Source: Pacificitalea manganoxidans (GTDB lineage Bacteria > Pseudomonadota > Alphaproteobacteria > Rhodobacterales > Rhodobacteraceae). From it: a stretch of DNA of 64,000 nt. Positions 1 through 9,041 of this stretch are shown piece by piece. The position numbers were made by a program, and so were the translations under genes. The stretch spans positions 124,001-188,000 of the forward strand of contig NZ_CP021404.1 of assembly GCF_002504165.1 (NCBI RefSeq), in the 5' to 3' direction. Within the stretch, counting starts at the first letter, position 1. Every line of letters starts with the position of its first letter. Under the pieces are notes generated by a model. That model was not told where the DNA came from, ran no database searches, and saw only the letters and a list, made by a program, of their open reading frames with translations.

Positions 1-52
1 GATGCGTCCACTGGCCCGCACCCGCGCGGGGCCGATACCGATGGCGCGGTGA
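1..52 (+). CDS. 3' end of an unidentified upstream gene (partial)
   Basis: Frame 2 is open from the window edge to a TGA at 50-52, which overlaps the GTG start of tsaE at 49 (GTGA). Such four-base stop/start overlaps recur through this operon, so the edge may hold the last codons of a gene translationally coupled to tsaE. Only about 16 residues are visible and no family can be recognised. The tsaE frame is also open to the window edge, so this may not be a gene at all. Confidence 0.25.
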   Translation, partial: MRPLARTRAGPIPMAR

Positions 53-558
53 CCGTGGACCTTCTGCTGCCGGGACCGCAGGCGACGGAACGGATGGGGC
101 AGACGCTGGCAGGCGTTGCGCAACCGGGCGACTGCATTTTGCTGGAAGGCCCGATCGGGGCCGGCAAAAGCGCCTTTGCCCGCGCCTTTATCCAGTCCCG
201 CATGGCCAAACATGATCGGGTCGAAGACGTGCCCTCCCCGACCTTCACACTGGTACAGGTCTATGATCTGCCTGATGGCGAGGTCTGGCACGCCGATCTT
301 TACCGCCTGACCCATCCCGACGAAGCGCTGGAGCTTGGCCTCGATGAGGCGATGGAAACCGCGATCTGCCTTATCGAATGGCCCGACCGGCTGGGCTCTG
401 CCGCCCCGGCTGGTGCCATCCGGATCGCGCTTGCGTCGCCCGACGGGACAGGTACACCCGCCGACGAACAGAACCCCGACAGCCGGGTTGCGCATATCAC
501 GCTGCCCTCCCCGGCGCGCGCCGCCCTGACAGACGCCATCCGGAGGCTTTTGCCATGA
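49..558 (+). CDS. tsaE: tRNA threonylcarbamoyladenosine biosynthesis ATPase TsaE
   Basis: TsaE is the ATPase partner of the TsaB/TsaD complex that makes t6A at position 37 of ANN-decoding tRNAs in the cytosol. The 169-residue product has the P-loop GPIGAGKS at residues 34-41, the SPTFTLVQVY switch stretch and the HADLYRL motif followed by an acidic region, all diagnostic of the family. The length is normal. The start is GTG at 49, and the frame remains open to the window edge, so a slightly earlier start cannot be excluded. Its end overlaps amgK by ATGA at 555-558, making it the first gene of a coupled operon tsaE-amgK-murU-addB-addA. Confidence 0.93.
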   Translation: MTVDLLLPGPQATERMGQTLAGVAQPGDCILLEGPIGAGKSAFARAFIQSRMAKHDRVEDVPSPTFTLVQVYDLPDGEVWHADLYRLTHPDEALELGLDEAMETAICLIEWPDRLGSAAPAGAIRIALASPDGTGTPADEQNPDSRVAHITLPSPARAALTDAIRRLLP

Positions 559-1607
559 TCCACCCGCCCCCGCAGACCCAGCGGCGCGATGTCAAAGCGT
601 TCCTCGACCGGCTTGGCTGGGGCGGAGCCGAAATCGCGACCCTTGCCGGTGACGCCTCGAACCGCCGCTATGATCGGTTGACCCACCCCGAAACCGATGC
701 CCGCGCGGTGCTGATGGACGCCCCGCCGCAGAAGGGCGAAGATGTCGGTCCGTTCCTGAACGTCGCCGCCTACCTCACCGCGCTGGGGCTGAGTGCGCCC
801 CGCATACTGGGCGAGGATCGCGAACAGGGGTATCTGCTGCTGGAGGATCTGGGCGACGATCTTTTTGCCCGGCTGCTGCGGTTGGAGCCAGAGGCGGAGG
901 AGACGCTCTATCACGCTGCCGCCGACGTATTGCTCACCCTTGGCCGCAACGCCCCGCCCGCCGGGCTTCCGCCGCTCGATGCCAGCGGCATGGCGCGGCT
1001 CGCGGCGCTGGCCTGGACCTGGTATGCGCCCGGCATCACCGAAGACCCCGGCACCGGCCCCGATCCTGAACCGATGCTGGCCGCGCTGACCCCGATCTTG
1101 CAAGATGTCATGGAGGATGGCAGCGCGCGGGTTCTGGCGCAGCGCGATTTCCATGCCGAAAACCTCATCTGGCTGCCGGAGCGGGACGGCGCGGCGCGTG
1201 TCGGCCTGCTTGATTTTCAGGACGCCGTAGCCGGGCACCCAGCCTATGATCTGGTGTCGCTGCTGGAAGACGCCCGCCGCGATGTGCGGGCCGACACGGT
1301 GACCCGTGTCAAAGATCGCTTCATCCACCTGTCAGGCAGTGACGCGGCCGCGTTCGAATTGGCCTATGCCGCGCTTGGCGCTCAACGCAATCTGCGTATC
1401 CTCGGCGTTTTTGCGCGGCTCTCGCTGCATTTCGCGAAACCGCATTATGTGGATCTGATCCCTCGGGTCTGGGGCCATCTGCACACCGATCTTGCGCATC
1501 CGCGTCTGGCCGGTCTGCGCGATCTGGTGCTGCGCGATCTGCCGGAACCGACCCCGAAACGACTTCAACGATTGAAAGACCGATGCGGCACGATCCCGAC
1601 GCTTTGA
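555..1607 (+). CDS. amgK: Aminoglycoside-phosphotransferase-fold sugar kinase, AmgK-like (cell-wall recycling)
   Basis: The 350-residue product has the APH/choline-kinase fold: an N-terminal lobe with GDASNRRYDR, a catalytic loop RDFHAENL (catalytic Asp, metal-binding Asn) and the metal-binding LLDFQDA. AmgK homologs phosphorylate the anomeric carbon of N-acetylmuramate and N-acetylglucosamine recovered from peptidoglycan. The adjacent murU-like nucleotidyltransferase is the expected next step, so context supports AmgK over a drug-resistance kinase. The start at 555 is chosen because it gives an ATGA overlap with tsaE and the product then begins just before the conserved domain; the open frame reaches back to 378 within tsaE. 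Substrate is inferred from family and neighbour. Confidence 0.85.
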   Translation: MIHPPPQTQRRDVKAFLDRLGWGGAEIATLAGDASNRRYDRLTHPETDARAVLMDAPPQKGEDVGPFLNVAAYLTALGLSAPRILGEDREQGYLLLEDLGDDLFARLLRLEPEAEETLYHAAADVLLTLGRNAPPAGLPPLDASGMARLAALAWTWYAPGITEDPGTGPDPEPMLAALTPILQDVMEDGSARVLAQRDFHAENLIWLPERDGAARVGLLDFQDAVAGHPAYDLVSLLEDARRDVRADTVTRVKDRFIHLSGSDAAAFELAYAALGAQRNLRILGVFARLSLHFAKPHYVDLIPRVWGHLHTDLAHPRLAGLRDLVLRDLPEPTPKRLQRLKDRCGTIPTL

Positions 1608-2278
1608 TGATCTTTGCCGCCGGGTTTGGCACCCGGATGGGCCCGTTGACCGCCACGCGGCCAAAACCGTTGATCGAGGTCGCGGGCCGCACCCTGCTGG
1701 ACCGTGCCTTGGCGATGGGCGCACAGGCTGGCGTCGCGCGCACGGTTGTGAACACCCATTACCTGCGCGAACAGGTCGCCGCGCATCTGGCTGACCGTCC
1801 TGAAATCGCGATCAGCGCGGAGGCGGAGATCCTTGAAACCGGCGGTGGGCTAAAGGCGGCGCTGCCCTTGCTGGGCCCGAGCCCGGTGATGACCCTGAAC
1901 CCGGATGCGGTATGGACCGGGCCGAACCCGCTGGCTGCCCTGCGCGCCGCATGGGACCCGGCGCGGATGGATGCGCTGCTGATGCTGGTGCCTGCCTCGG
2001 CCGCACGCGGCTATCGCGGTCAGGGGGATTTCACCCGCGCGCCAGACGGACGGCTGAGCCGCGGCCCCGGACATGTCTATTCCGGTGCGCAGATCGTAAA
2101 AACCGAAGGTCTAAGCGCGATTGCAGAGGCCAATTTTTCGTTGAACCTGCTGTGGGACCGGATGCTGCCCGAAGGCCGCGTGCACGGGCTGATCCATCCC
2201 GGCGGCTGGTGCGATGTGGGGCGGCCAGAGGGCGTAACCCTTGCCGAAACCATGCTGGCGGACGTCGCCCATGTTTGA
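1583..2278 (+). CDS. murU: Nucleotidyltransferase, MurU-like (N-acetylmuramate-1-phosphate uridylyltransferase)
   Basis: The 231-residue protein opens with the sugar-nucleotidyltransferase signature FAAGFGTRMGPLTATRPKPL, followed by the NTHYL and ETGGGLKAALP segments of the GT-A fold. MurU converts MurNAc-1-P plus UTP to UDP-MurNAc, bypassing de novo synthesis. The ORF overlaps amgK by 25 bases, and a second in-frame ATG at 1607 would overlap its stop codon instead. I keep 1583 because a GAAAGA stretch precedes it at normal spacing. GDP-mannose or glucose-1-phosphate nucleotidyltransferase activity cannot be excluded from sequence, but pairing with amgK favours MurU. Its stop overlaps the start of addB. 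Confidence 0.85.
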   Translation: MRHDPDALMIFAAGFGTRMGPLTATRPKPLIEVAGRTLLDRALAMGAQAGVARTVVNTHYLREQVAAHLADRPEIAISAEAEILETGGGLKAALPLLGPSPVMTLNPDAVWTGPNPLAALRAAWDPARMDALLMLVPASAARGYRGQGDFTRAPDGRLSRGPGHVYSGAQIVKTEGLSAIAEANFSLNLLWDRMLPEGRVHGLIHPGGWCDVGRPEGVTLAETMLADVAHV

Positions 2279-5237
2279 GCCGGGCACGGGCCCACGGCTG
2301 TTCGGGTTGGCACCGGGGATCGATTTTCCCGCCGCGCTGGTGCGGGGTCTGGAACAGCGGATGATCCACGCGGCCCCCGAGGATTGGGCCCGCGTCACGA
2401 TCTACGTCAACACCGCCCGAATGCGCCGCCGCCTGCGCGAGATTTTCGATGCCGGACCTGCGCGGCTTTTGCCCCGGATCAAGCTGATCACCGATCTGGG
2501 CGAAACGCTCGACAGCGATGCGGTTCCGCCCAGTGACAGCGGTCTGCGGCTTCGGCTGGAACTGGCGCGGCTGGTCGGGCAGCTTCTGGACCTGCAACCG
2601 GACCTTGCGCCGCGGGCCGCGATGTTCGATCTGGCCGATGGGCTGGCTGCGTTGATGGACGAGATGCAGGGCGAGGGCGTCGCGGCAGAGGTGCTGGAAA
2701 CCCTCGACGTGTCGTCGCATTCCGCGCATTGGGGCCGCAGTCTGCAAATCCTGCGCATCATCGCCGATTTCATCGAAACCCGTGGCGATGCCCCGGCAGG
2801 TGCAGAGGCACGGCGACGCCGGTTGGCGGAGGCGCTGATCGCATTGTGGCAGATCGCGCCGCCCCGTGACCCGGTGCTGATCGTCGGGTCGACCGGCTCG
2901 CGCGGGACGACGCGGCTGCTGATGGAGGCGGTGGCCCGCCTGCCGCAGGGGGCCTTGGTGCTGCCCGGCTATGATTTCGGCCAACCGGAGGAGGTCTGGG
3001 ACCGGCTGGATGAGGCATTGACCGGCGAAGACCACCCCCAATTCCGGTTCGCGCGTTTGTTGCAGGGGCTCGACATGCGCCCCGGCGATGTCACCCCGTG
3101 GAGTGACGACGCAGAGCCCGACGCCGCCCGCAATGCCATGATATCGCTGGCATTGCGCCCCGCGCCGATCACTGACCAATGGATGACGGAAGCGCCGCAT
3201 CTGCAGGGCATCGCCAGCTTGGCCGATCACCTGACCCTGATCGAGGCGCCCGACAGCCGGTCCGAGGCCGAAGCGATCGCCCTGCGGCTGCGGCAAGCGG
3301 TCGAAGACGGGCAGCGCGCCGCGCTTATCACTCCCGACCGGGTGCTGACCCGGCAGGTGGCCGCCGCGCTCGACCGGTGGAGCCTGATCCCCGATGACAG
3401 CGCCGGTCAGCCACTGCACCTGTCCCCGCCGGGACGGCTGCTGCGGCAGGTCGCGGAACTGTGCGGCGCGCGGGTGGAATTGCCCGAGCTTCTCGCACTG
3501 CTGAAACATCCGCTGACCGCCTCTACCCCCGGCTTGCGCGGCCCGCATTTGCGCCGGGTGCGGGAGATGGAATTGCGGCTGCGGCGATACGCCATCGGCT
3601 TCCCGGCGCGCGAGGATCTGCTGTCGGCGCGCGACGCCGATGATCCCGATGCCCGTGCTTGGGCGGATTGGCTGGGCGCGCTGCTGGCCGATTTGCCCGC
3701 CTGCACCGGCATGGCCCCGCTGGCCGACCGGATCACGACGCATCTGGCCCTGACCGAACGGCTCGCCGCTGGCCCCGTGATGGCCCACGACCAAGGCATG
3801 GCAGGGGAGCTTTGGGAAGAAGCGGCAGGCGACGCCGCGCAACAGGCTATGCGCGCGCTGGAGCGCGAAGCAGGCGTGACGCTTGATCTGTCAAACAGAG
3901 ACTATTCCGCCTTGATCGGCACGCTTCTGAGCGCTGAAACGGTCCGTCAAAGTGTCACCGGCCATCCCGATCTGATGATCTGGGGCACGCTGGAGGCGCG
4001 GGTGCAGGGGGCCGATCTGGTGATCCTCGGCGGGCTTAATGATGGGATCTGGCCGCAGCTGCCGCCGCCCGATCCGTGGCTGAATCGCCCGATGCGGCAG
4101 GAAGCCGGGTTGCTTCTGCCGGAGCGGCGGATCGGTCTCTCGGCGCATGATTTCCAACAGGCCGCAGGCGCGCCGGAGGTGGTGCTGAGCCGCGCCCTGC
4201 GCGACAGCGAGGCAGAGGCCGTGCCTTCGCGGTGGCTGAACCGTATCGTTAACCTGCTGGGCGGGATCGGCGAGGCTGGCCCCGCCGCGCTGGCTGAAAT
4301 GCGGGCGCGCGGGACGGCGTTGGTGCAGCAGGCACAGGCGTTGAACCGTGCTGACGCCCCCGTGCCCCCTGCCCGCCGCCCCTCGCCCCGCCCGCCGGTG
4401 GCGGCACGGCCCGACCGGATTTCCGTGACTGGCGTCAAAACGCTGATCCGCGATCCTTATGCGATCTATGCGCGTCAGATCTTGGGGCTGTCGCCGCTTG
4501 CGCCGCTGCGCCCGGTGCCCGATCCCGGCACGCGGGGTGACGCGCTGCACCGGTTGATGGAGGGGTTCGCTCGCGTGGCGACCGATGGCGCGGATGCCGA
4601 CACGCTGCGCGCTTGGCTCGATGCCGCGCTGGACCCGCCTTTCCCTGAAATCGGGGACTGGCCTTCGGTGGCAGAGGCATGGGCCGCCCGGCTGGAACGC
4701 ATCGCCGCGACGCTGATCGCACAGGAACTGGAGCGCGAGGCGGAGGAAAAGCTGATCTGGACCGAAGCGAAGGCCGAAATCGCGCTTCCGGGGCTCGACA
4801 TGACCCTGTCGGCCCGCCCCGACCGGATCGACCGGCTGGCGGATGGCGTGGCGATCTACGACTACAAATCCGGTCAACTTCCCAGCCAGAAGATGGTCGA
4901 AAATTTTGACAAACAGTTGCCTTTGCAGGCTGCGATGGTGCGGCGCGGGGCCTTCCCCGGGCTACCACGCGACGTGTCGAAAACCGCCTATATCGGCATC
5001 GGCTCCTCCGTCGGCGAAAGTGGCATCCGGCTGACCAGCAAGGAAGGCGACGATCTGGTGGCAGAGGCGTGGGACGGGCTGATCGCGCTGCTGGGCAAAT
5101 ATCGCCGCCGCACACAGGGCTACACCGCCCGGCGCGCGATGCAGACCACGGCGGCCATGTCGGATTACGATCACCTGTCGCGCTTTGGCGAATGGGATTT
5201 CACCGATACGCCCACCCCCGAGGAGGTCGGCGAATGA
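2271..5237 (+). CDS. addB: Double-strand break repair protein AddB
   Basis: AddB is the second subunit of the AddAB helicase-nuclease that resects double-strand ends to Chi-like sites for RecA loading. The 988-residue product has the inactivated-helicase N-terminal two thirds and a C-terminal RecB-like nuclease domain: GDALHRLMEGF near residue 755, then ARPDRIDR and IYDYKSGQ, giving the D...DYK catalytic signature. Length fits the alphaproteobacterial family. The start ATG at 2271 overlaps the murU stop by eight bases; a 10-codon upstream extension lies inside murU and is not conserved-looking. It overlaps addA by ATGA. Confidence 0.93.
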   Translation: MFEPGTGPRLFGLAPGIDFPAALVRGLEQRMIHAAPEDWARVTIYVNTARMRRRLREIFDAGPARLLPRIKLITDLGETLDSDAVPPSDSGLRLRLELARLVGQLLDLQPDLAPRAAMFDLADGLAALMDEMQGEGVAAEVLETLDVSSHSAHWGRSLQILRIIADFIETRGDAPAGAEARRRRLAEALIALWQIAPPRDPVLIVGSTGSRGTTRLLMEAVARLPQGALVLPGYDFGQPEEVWDRLDEALTGEDHPQFRFARLLQGLDMRPGDVTPWSDDAEPDAARNAMISLALRPAPITDQWMTEAPHLQGIASLADHLTLIEAPDSRSEAEAIALRLRQAVEDGQRAALITPDRVLTRQVAAALDRWSLIPDDSAGQPLHLSPPGRLLRQVAELCGARVELPELLALLKHPLTASTPGLRGPHLRRVREMELRLRRYAIGFPAREDLLSARDADDPDARAWADWLGALLADLPACTGMAPLADRITTHLALTERLAAGPVMAHDQGMAGELWEEAAGDAAQQAMRALEREAGVTLDLSNRDYSALIGTLLSAETVRQSVTGHPDLMIWGTLEARVQGADLVILGGLNDGIWPQLPPPDPWLNRPMRQEAGLLLPERRIGLSAHDFQQAAGAPEVVLSRALRDSEAEAVPSRWLNRIVNLLGGIGEAGPAALAEMRARGTALVQQAQALNRADAPVPPARRPSPRPPVAARPDRISVTGVKTLIRDPYAIYARQILGLSPLAPLRPVPDPGTRGDALHRLMEGFARVATDGADADTLRAWLDAALDPPFPEIGDWPSVAEAWAARLERIAATLIAQELEREAEEKLIWTEAKAEIALPGLDMTLSARPDRIDRLADGVAIYDYKSGQLPSQKMVENFDKQLPLQAAMVRRGAFPGLPRDVSKTAYIGIGSSVGESGIRLTSKEGDDLVAEAWDGLIALLGKYRRRTQGYTARRAMQTTAAMSDYDHLSRFGEWDFTDTPTPEEVGE

Positions 5238-8200
5238 TCTTCAACGACGCCACCCTGCGCCAGATTCAGGCCGCCGACCCTGCCAGTTCCACATGGCTGT
5301 CGGCCAATGCCGGGTCGGGCAAGACCCGCGTGCTGACCGACCGCGTCGCACGCTTGTTGCTGCATGACGTGGCGCCGCAAAACGTGCTGTGCCTGACCTA
5401 CACCAAGGCCGCCGCCAGCGAGATGCAGAACCGCCTGTTCAAGCGGCTGGGCAAATGGGCGACCCTGCCCGATGACAAACTGCGCGACGAACTGGCACAA
5501 CTGGGCGAGCCGGAGACCGATCTGGGGGCCGAGGTGCTGCGCAAGGCCCGCCGCCTGTTCGCCCGCGCGATCGAAACGCCCGGCGGGCTGAAGGTGCAGA
5601 CGATCCACAGCTTCTGCGCCAGCCTGCTGCGGCGGTTCCCGCTGGAGGCCGGGGTGCCGCCTGGCTTTACCGAAATCGATGACCGCACCCGCGCGCAATT
5701 GATGCGCGAGGTGTTGGACGGCGTGGCCACAGCCCATCGCGACATCTATCGCGCGATAGTGCGCCAGATCGGCGGCAACGACATCAATGCGCTTTGCGCA
5801 GCCCTATCGACCCACCGCGCCGCCCTGCCCGACCAGCCCAGCCGCGCCCATGCGATGGCGCTGTTCGATCTGCCCGAAGATGCCAATGACGATGCGCTGC
5901 TGGCGCTGCTGGACACGCCCGACCTGCACCGTCTGTTCGCCGACTGCGCAGAGGTGCTGGCAGGCCAAAGCAAAACCCAAAAGGATTTGGCTCAGGTGCT
6001 GCGCGCCTGCGCTGGCACCGACCTGTCCCGCCGCGCGCGCTATGATCTGCTGATCCCCGCGTTCTTTACCGCCGCAGGCACACCACGCAAATCCCTGCTG
6101 ACCAAGGGTTCGGTCGCCGCGCTTGGCGATGCGGCCGACGATTTGCTGACGATTACCGACGATCTCGACCATCTGCGCGCGCAACTGACCGCGCTGAAGG
6201 CGGCGGAAAAGACATTGGTGCTGCACCGTTTCGCCGCGGTCTGGTTGCCCGCGTTTCGGCGGGCGAAGGACGCGCGCGGTTGGCTCGATTTCGATGACCT
6301 TATCGAGAAAAGCCGCGATCTGCTGGTGCGTCCCGGCATCGCGGAGTGGGTGCTGTTCAAGCTCGACGGCGGGATCGACCACATCCTCGTGGACGAGGCG
6401 CAGGACACCAGCCCGCTGCAATGGCAGGTGATCGATCTGCTGGCCGGGGAATTCACCGCGGGCGAAGGCACCCGTGGCGCGCGGGAGCGGACGATTTTTG
6501 TCGTCGGCGACAAAAAGCAATCGATCTACTCGTTCCAGGGGGCGGACCCCGACGGGTTCGACCGGATGCGCGCCAGCTTTGCCGAGCGGCTGATGCAGGT
6601 GCAGGCGGCGCTGGTGGAATTGCAGTTGGAATACAGTTTCCGTTCCGCCACGCCTGTTCTGCGCGCGGTGGATGGCGTGTTCGCGCAATCCGAGGGGCTG
6701 GGCGAAGTGTCGGGCCATCTGGCGTTTCACGCGGACATGCCCGGCCGGGTCGATCTGTGGCCGCTGGTCGAACCGATGGAGGCCGCGCCCGAAGGCCACT
6801 GGACCGACCCCGTCGACGCGGTGAGCGAAACCCACGAAACGGTGCGTCTGGCGCAGGCGATTGCTGCCGAAATCGCCCGGATGAAGCGGGAGGAAACGCT
6901 ACAGCATGACGGCGGACGCCGCCCGGTCAGCGAAGGCGACGTGCTGATCCTTGTGCAGCGGCGCTCGGACCTGTTTCACGAAATCATCCGCGCGCTAAAG
7001 ACCGCAGGTCTGCAGGTGGCAGGGGCCGACCGGCTGAAGATCGGCGGGGAACTGGCGGTGCGCGATCTGCTGTCGCTGCTGCATTTTCTGGCCACGCCGG
7101 AGGATTCGCTCGCCTTGGCAGAGGTGCTGCGCTCGCCGCTGATGGGCTGGTCCGAGGACCGGCTATACCGGATCGCGCATGGCCGGGGGCAGCGCTACCT
7201 GTGGGCCGTGCTGCGCGAGCGTGGCGATGCCGACACCGTGCCGATGCTTCAGGATCTGTTGGCAAATACCGATTTCCGCCGCCCCTATGAATTGCTGCAC
7301 CGGGTGCTGCTGCGCCATGATGGGCGGCGGCGGTTGACCGCGCGGCTGGGCGAAGAAGCCACCGACGGGATCGACGCGCTGCTGTCACAGGCGCTGGCCT
7401 ATGAGCAAACGCAGATCCCAAGCCTGACCGGCTTTCTCGATTGGATCGACAGCACCGAAACCGAAATAAAGCGTCAGCCCGACAGCGCCGGCGACCGCAT
7501 CCGCGTGATGACGGTGCATGGCGCCAAGGGTCTGGAAGCGCCGATCGTGTTCCTCCCCGATAGCGCCGACCGGCGCGCCATGCTGCGCGGCACGGTGATC
7601 GGCGATGAGGCGGCCGTGCTGCCGCTGCTGTCCGGGGGCGAAGCTCCGCCGCGCGTCGAGGCGTTGAAAAACGCCCAACTGGCCGCACAGGAGGCGGAGC
7701 GGGAGCGGCTGCTTTATGTGGCGATGACGCGGGCCGAGCAGTGGTTGATCGTCTGCGCCGCCGGGAAGGTTTCCGACGACAGCCCCGCGTGGCACGCCAA
7801 GGTCGAAGCGGGCTTGCGCGGGGAAAACGCGGCAACCCATCAATTCGCCGTGGGCGAGGGTCTGCGCCTGCAACCGATTGACTGGCCCACAGTCACACCC
7901 GTGCCGCTGGGCGAGGCGCGCCCCGCCCCCAGCGCTGTCGCCCTGCCTGCGTGGATCGATACGCATGTGGAGCCGCCAGAACGCCCCAACGCGGCGCTCA
8001 GCCCGTCAGACCTTGGCGGGGCGAAGGCGCTTTTCGGGACCGTGCCGAGGCTGGAGTTCGTCGACGAGGCCACCGCGCTGCGGCTTGGCACCGTGCTGCA
8101 TCTGCTGCTGGAACATCTGGCCGGGGTCGCGCCCGAGGACCGGCAGCGTGTGGCGCCCATGATCATCACGAATTCACGTGAAACAGTGACGGACGCTGAA

Positions 8201-8587
8201 ATGGCCGCCGTGCTGGCCGAGGTGGAACAGGTGCTGGACGCCCCTGCCCTGCGCCCGCTCTTCGCCCCCGATGCGCTGGCGGAGGTGGAGATTACCGCCA
8301 CCCTGCCCGATCTGGACCATGCCCGCATCCACGGCACCATCGACCGGCTGATCGTCACGCCAGAGCGTGTGCTGGCGGTGGACTTCAAATCGAACCGCGT
8401 CGTGCCCGACCGGCCCGAGGATACGCCCGAGGGCCTGCTGCGGCAGATGGGGGCCTATGCCGCCGCCCTGAAACAGGTCTACCCGGACCGGCAGGTCGAT
8501 ATCGCGCTTCTATGGACCCGCGACGCCCGGTTGATGGAGGTGCCATGCGACTTGGCTATGGCGGCCATGCGCCGGGCCGCTCCTTGA
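5234..8587 (+). CDS. addA: Double-strand break repair helicase AddA
   Basis: The 1117-residue product is the motor and nuclease subunit of AddAB. It shows UvrD-type helicase motifs in order: Walker A SANAGSGKT at residues 23-31, CLTYTKAAA, TIHSFC, Walker B HILVDEAQDTSP, VGDKKQSIYSFQGADP, YSFRSATPV, VMTVHGAKGLEAPIVFLPD and LLYVAMTRAEQWL. The C-terminal nuclease has HGTIDRL and AVDFKSNR. The ATG at 5234 forms an ATGA overlap with the addB stop, so the longer open frame is not used. A 13/16 match to parS lies in its 3' part at 8170-8185. Confidence 0.95.
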   Translation: MIFNDATLRQIQAADPASSTWLSANAGSGKTRVLTDRVARLLLHDVAPQNVLCLTYTKAAASEMQNRLFKRLGKWATLPDDKLRDELAQLGEPETDLGAEVLRKARRLFARAIETPGGLKVQTIHSFCASLLRRFPLEAGVPPGFTEIDDRTRAQLMREVLDGVATAHRDIYRAIVRQIGGNDINALCAALSTHRAALPDQPSRAHAMALFDLPEDANDDALLALLDTPDLHRLFADCAEVLAGQSKTQKDLAQVLRACAGTDLSRRARYDLLIPAFFTAAGTPRKSLLTKGSVAALGDAADDLLTITDDLDHLRAQLTALKAAEKTLVLHRFAAVWLPAFRRAKDARGWLDFDDLIEKSRDLLVRPGIAEWVLFKLDGGIDHILVDEAQDTSPLQWQVIDLLAGEFTAGEGTRGARERTIFVVGDKKQSIYSFQGADPDGFDRMRASFAERLMQVQAALVELQLEYSFRSATPVLRAVDGVFAQSEGLGEVSGHLAFHADMPGRVDLWPLVEPMEAAPEGHWTDPVDAVSETHETVRLAQAIAAEIARMKREETLQHDGGRRPVSEGDVLILVQRRSDLFHEIIRALKTAGLQVAGADRLKIGGELAVRDLLSLLHFLATPEDSLALAEVLRSPLMGWSEDRLYRIAHGRGQRYLWAVLRERGDADTVPMLQDLLANTDFRRPYELLHRVLLRHDGRRRLTARLGEEATDGIDALLSQALAYEQTQIPSLTGFLDWIDSTETEIKRQPDSAGDRIRVMTVHGAKGLEAPIVFLPDSADRRAMLRGTVIGDEAAVLPLLSGGEAPPRVEALKNAQLAAQEAERERLLYVAMTRAEQWLIVCAAGKVSDDSPAWHAKVEAGLRGENAATHQFAVGEGLRLQPIDWPTVTPVPLGEARPAPSAVALPAWIDTHVEPPERPNAALSPSDLGGAKALFGTVPRLEFVDEATALRLGTVLHLLLEHLAGVAPEDRQRVAPMIITNSRETVTDAEMAAVLAEVEQVLDAPALRPLFAPDALAEVEITATLPDLDHARIHGTIDRLIVTPERVLAVDFKSNRVVPDRPEDTPEGLLRQMGAYAAALKQVYPDRQVDIALLWTRDARLMEVPCDLAMAAMRRAAP
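8170..8185. other. Degenerate parS-like site inside addA
   Basis: The 16-mer matches the consensus TGTTTCACGTGAAACA at 13 of 16 positions. All three mismatches are at the left end, and the right arm with the central CACGTG core is intact. It encodes a Ser-Arg-Glu-Thr stretch similar to what the true parS encodes in rsmG. It lies on the opposite side of the origin from the two perfect sites. Whether ParB uses it is unknown. Confidence 0.35.
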
Positions 8588-8661
8588 CGCCACCGGGGGG
8601 CGTGCATAGGTTCCTGCTCCAACGCGATAGCTAGAAATACCAGACGCCAAGGAGTGCGCAG

Positions 8662-8982
8662 ATGGCCACCGTTCCCGTCACCGACGACACGTTCGACACC
8701 GAAGTCAAAGCCGCCGACATCCCCGTGATCGTGGATTTCTGGGCCGAGTGGTGTGGCCCGTGCAAACAGATCGGCCCCGCTCTGGAAGAACTGTCCGAAG
8801 AGTATGAGGGCAAGGTCAAGATCGTGAAGGTCAATGTCGACGAGAACCCGAACTCCCCCGCGCAGATGGGCGTTCGTGGCATCCCGGCCCTGTTCATGTT
8901 CAAGGACGGCGAAGTCGTGTCGAACAAGATCGGCGCCGCACCGAAGGCCGCTTTGAAGAGCTGGATCGACGAAAGCGTCTGA
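8662..8982 (+). CDS. trxA: Thioredoxin
   Basis: The 106-residue protein is a standard cytoplasmic thioredoxin. The redox motif WCGPCK has cysteines at residues 31 and 34, preceded by the buried FWAEW strand, and a cis-proline loop GIPALF follows. It reduces disulfides in client enzymes using NADPH through thioredoxin reductase. An AAGGAG ribosome-binding site sits at 8649-8654, eight bases before the ATG. It is 74 bases beyond addA, so it may be read from the operon or its own promoter, and it is followed directly by an intrinsic terminator. Confidence 0.97.
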   Translation: MATVPVTDDTFDTEVKAADIPVIVDFWAEWCGPCKQIGPALEELSEEYEGKVKIVKVNVDENPNSPAQMGVRGIPALFMFKDGEVVSNKIGAAPKAALKSWIDESV

Positions 8983-9007
8983 TCGCGATCCCATCAGGTG
9001 ATTTGAA

Positions 9008-9032
9008 AGCGGGCCTTCGGGTCTGCTTTTTT
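9008..9032 (+). terminator. Intrinsic terminator after trxA
   Basis: AGCGGGCC pairs with GGTCTGCT (two G-U pairs) around a TTCG tetraloop, followed by six T residues. It lies between the trxA stop and the end of the convergent kinase-like gene. Confidence 0.85.
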
Positions 9033-9041
9033 ATTGGACGG

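Noticed and set aside
2031-3842. A 603-codon minus-strand open frame across murU and addB
   Set aside because: Same shadow effect of third-position GC bias; the plus-strand AddB reading is supported by domain structure and operon overlaps.
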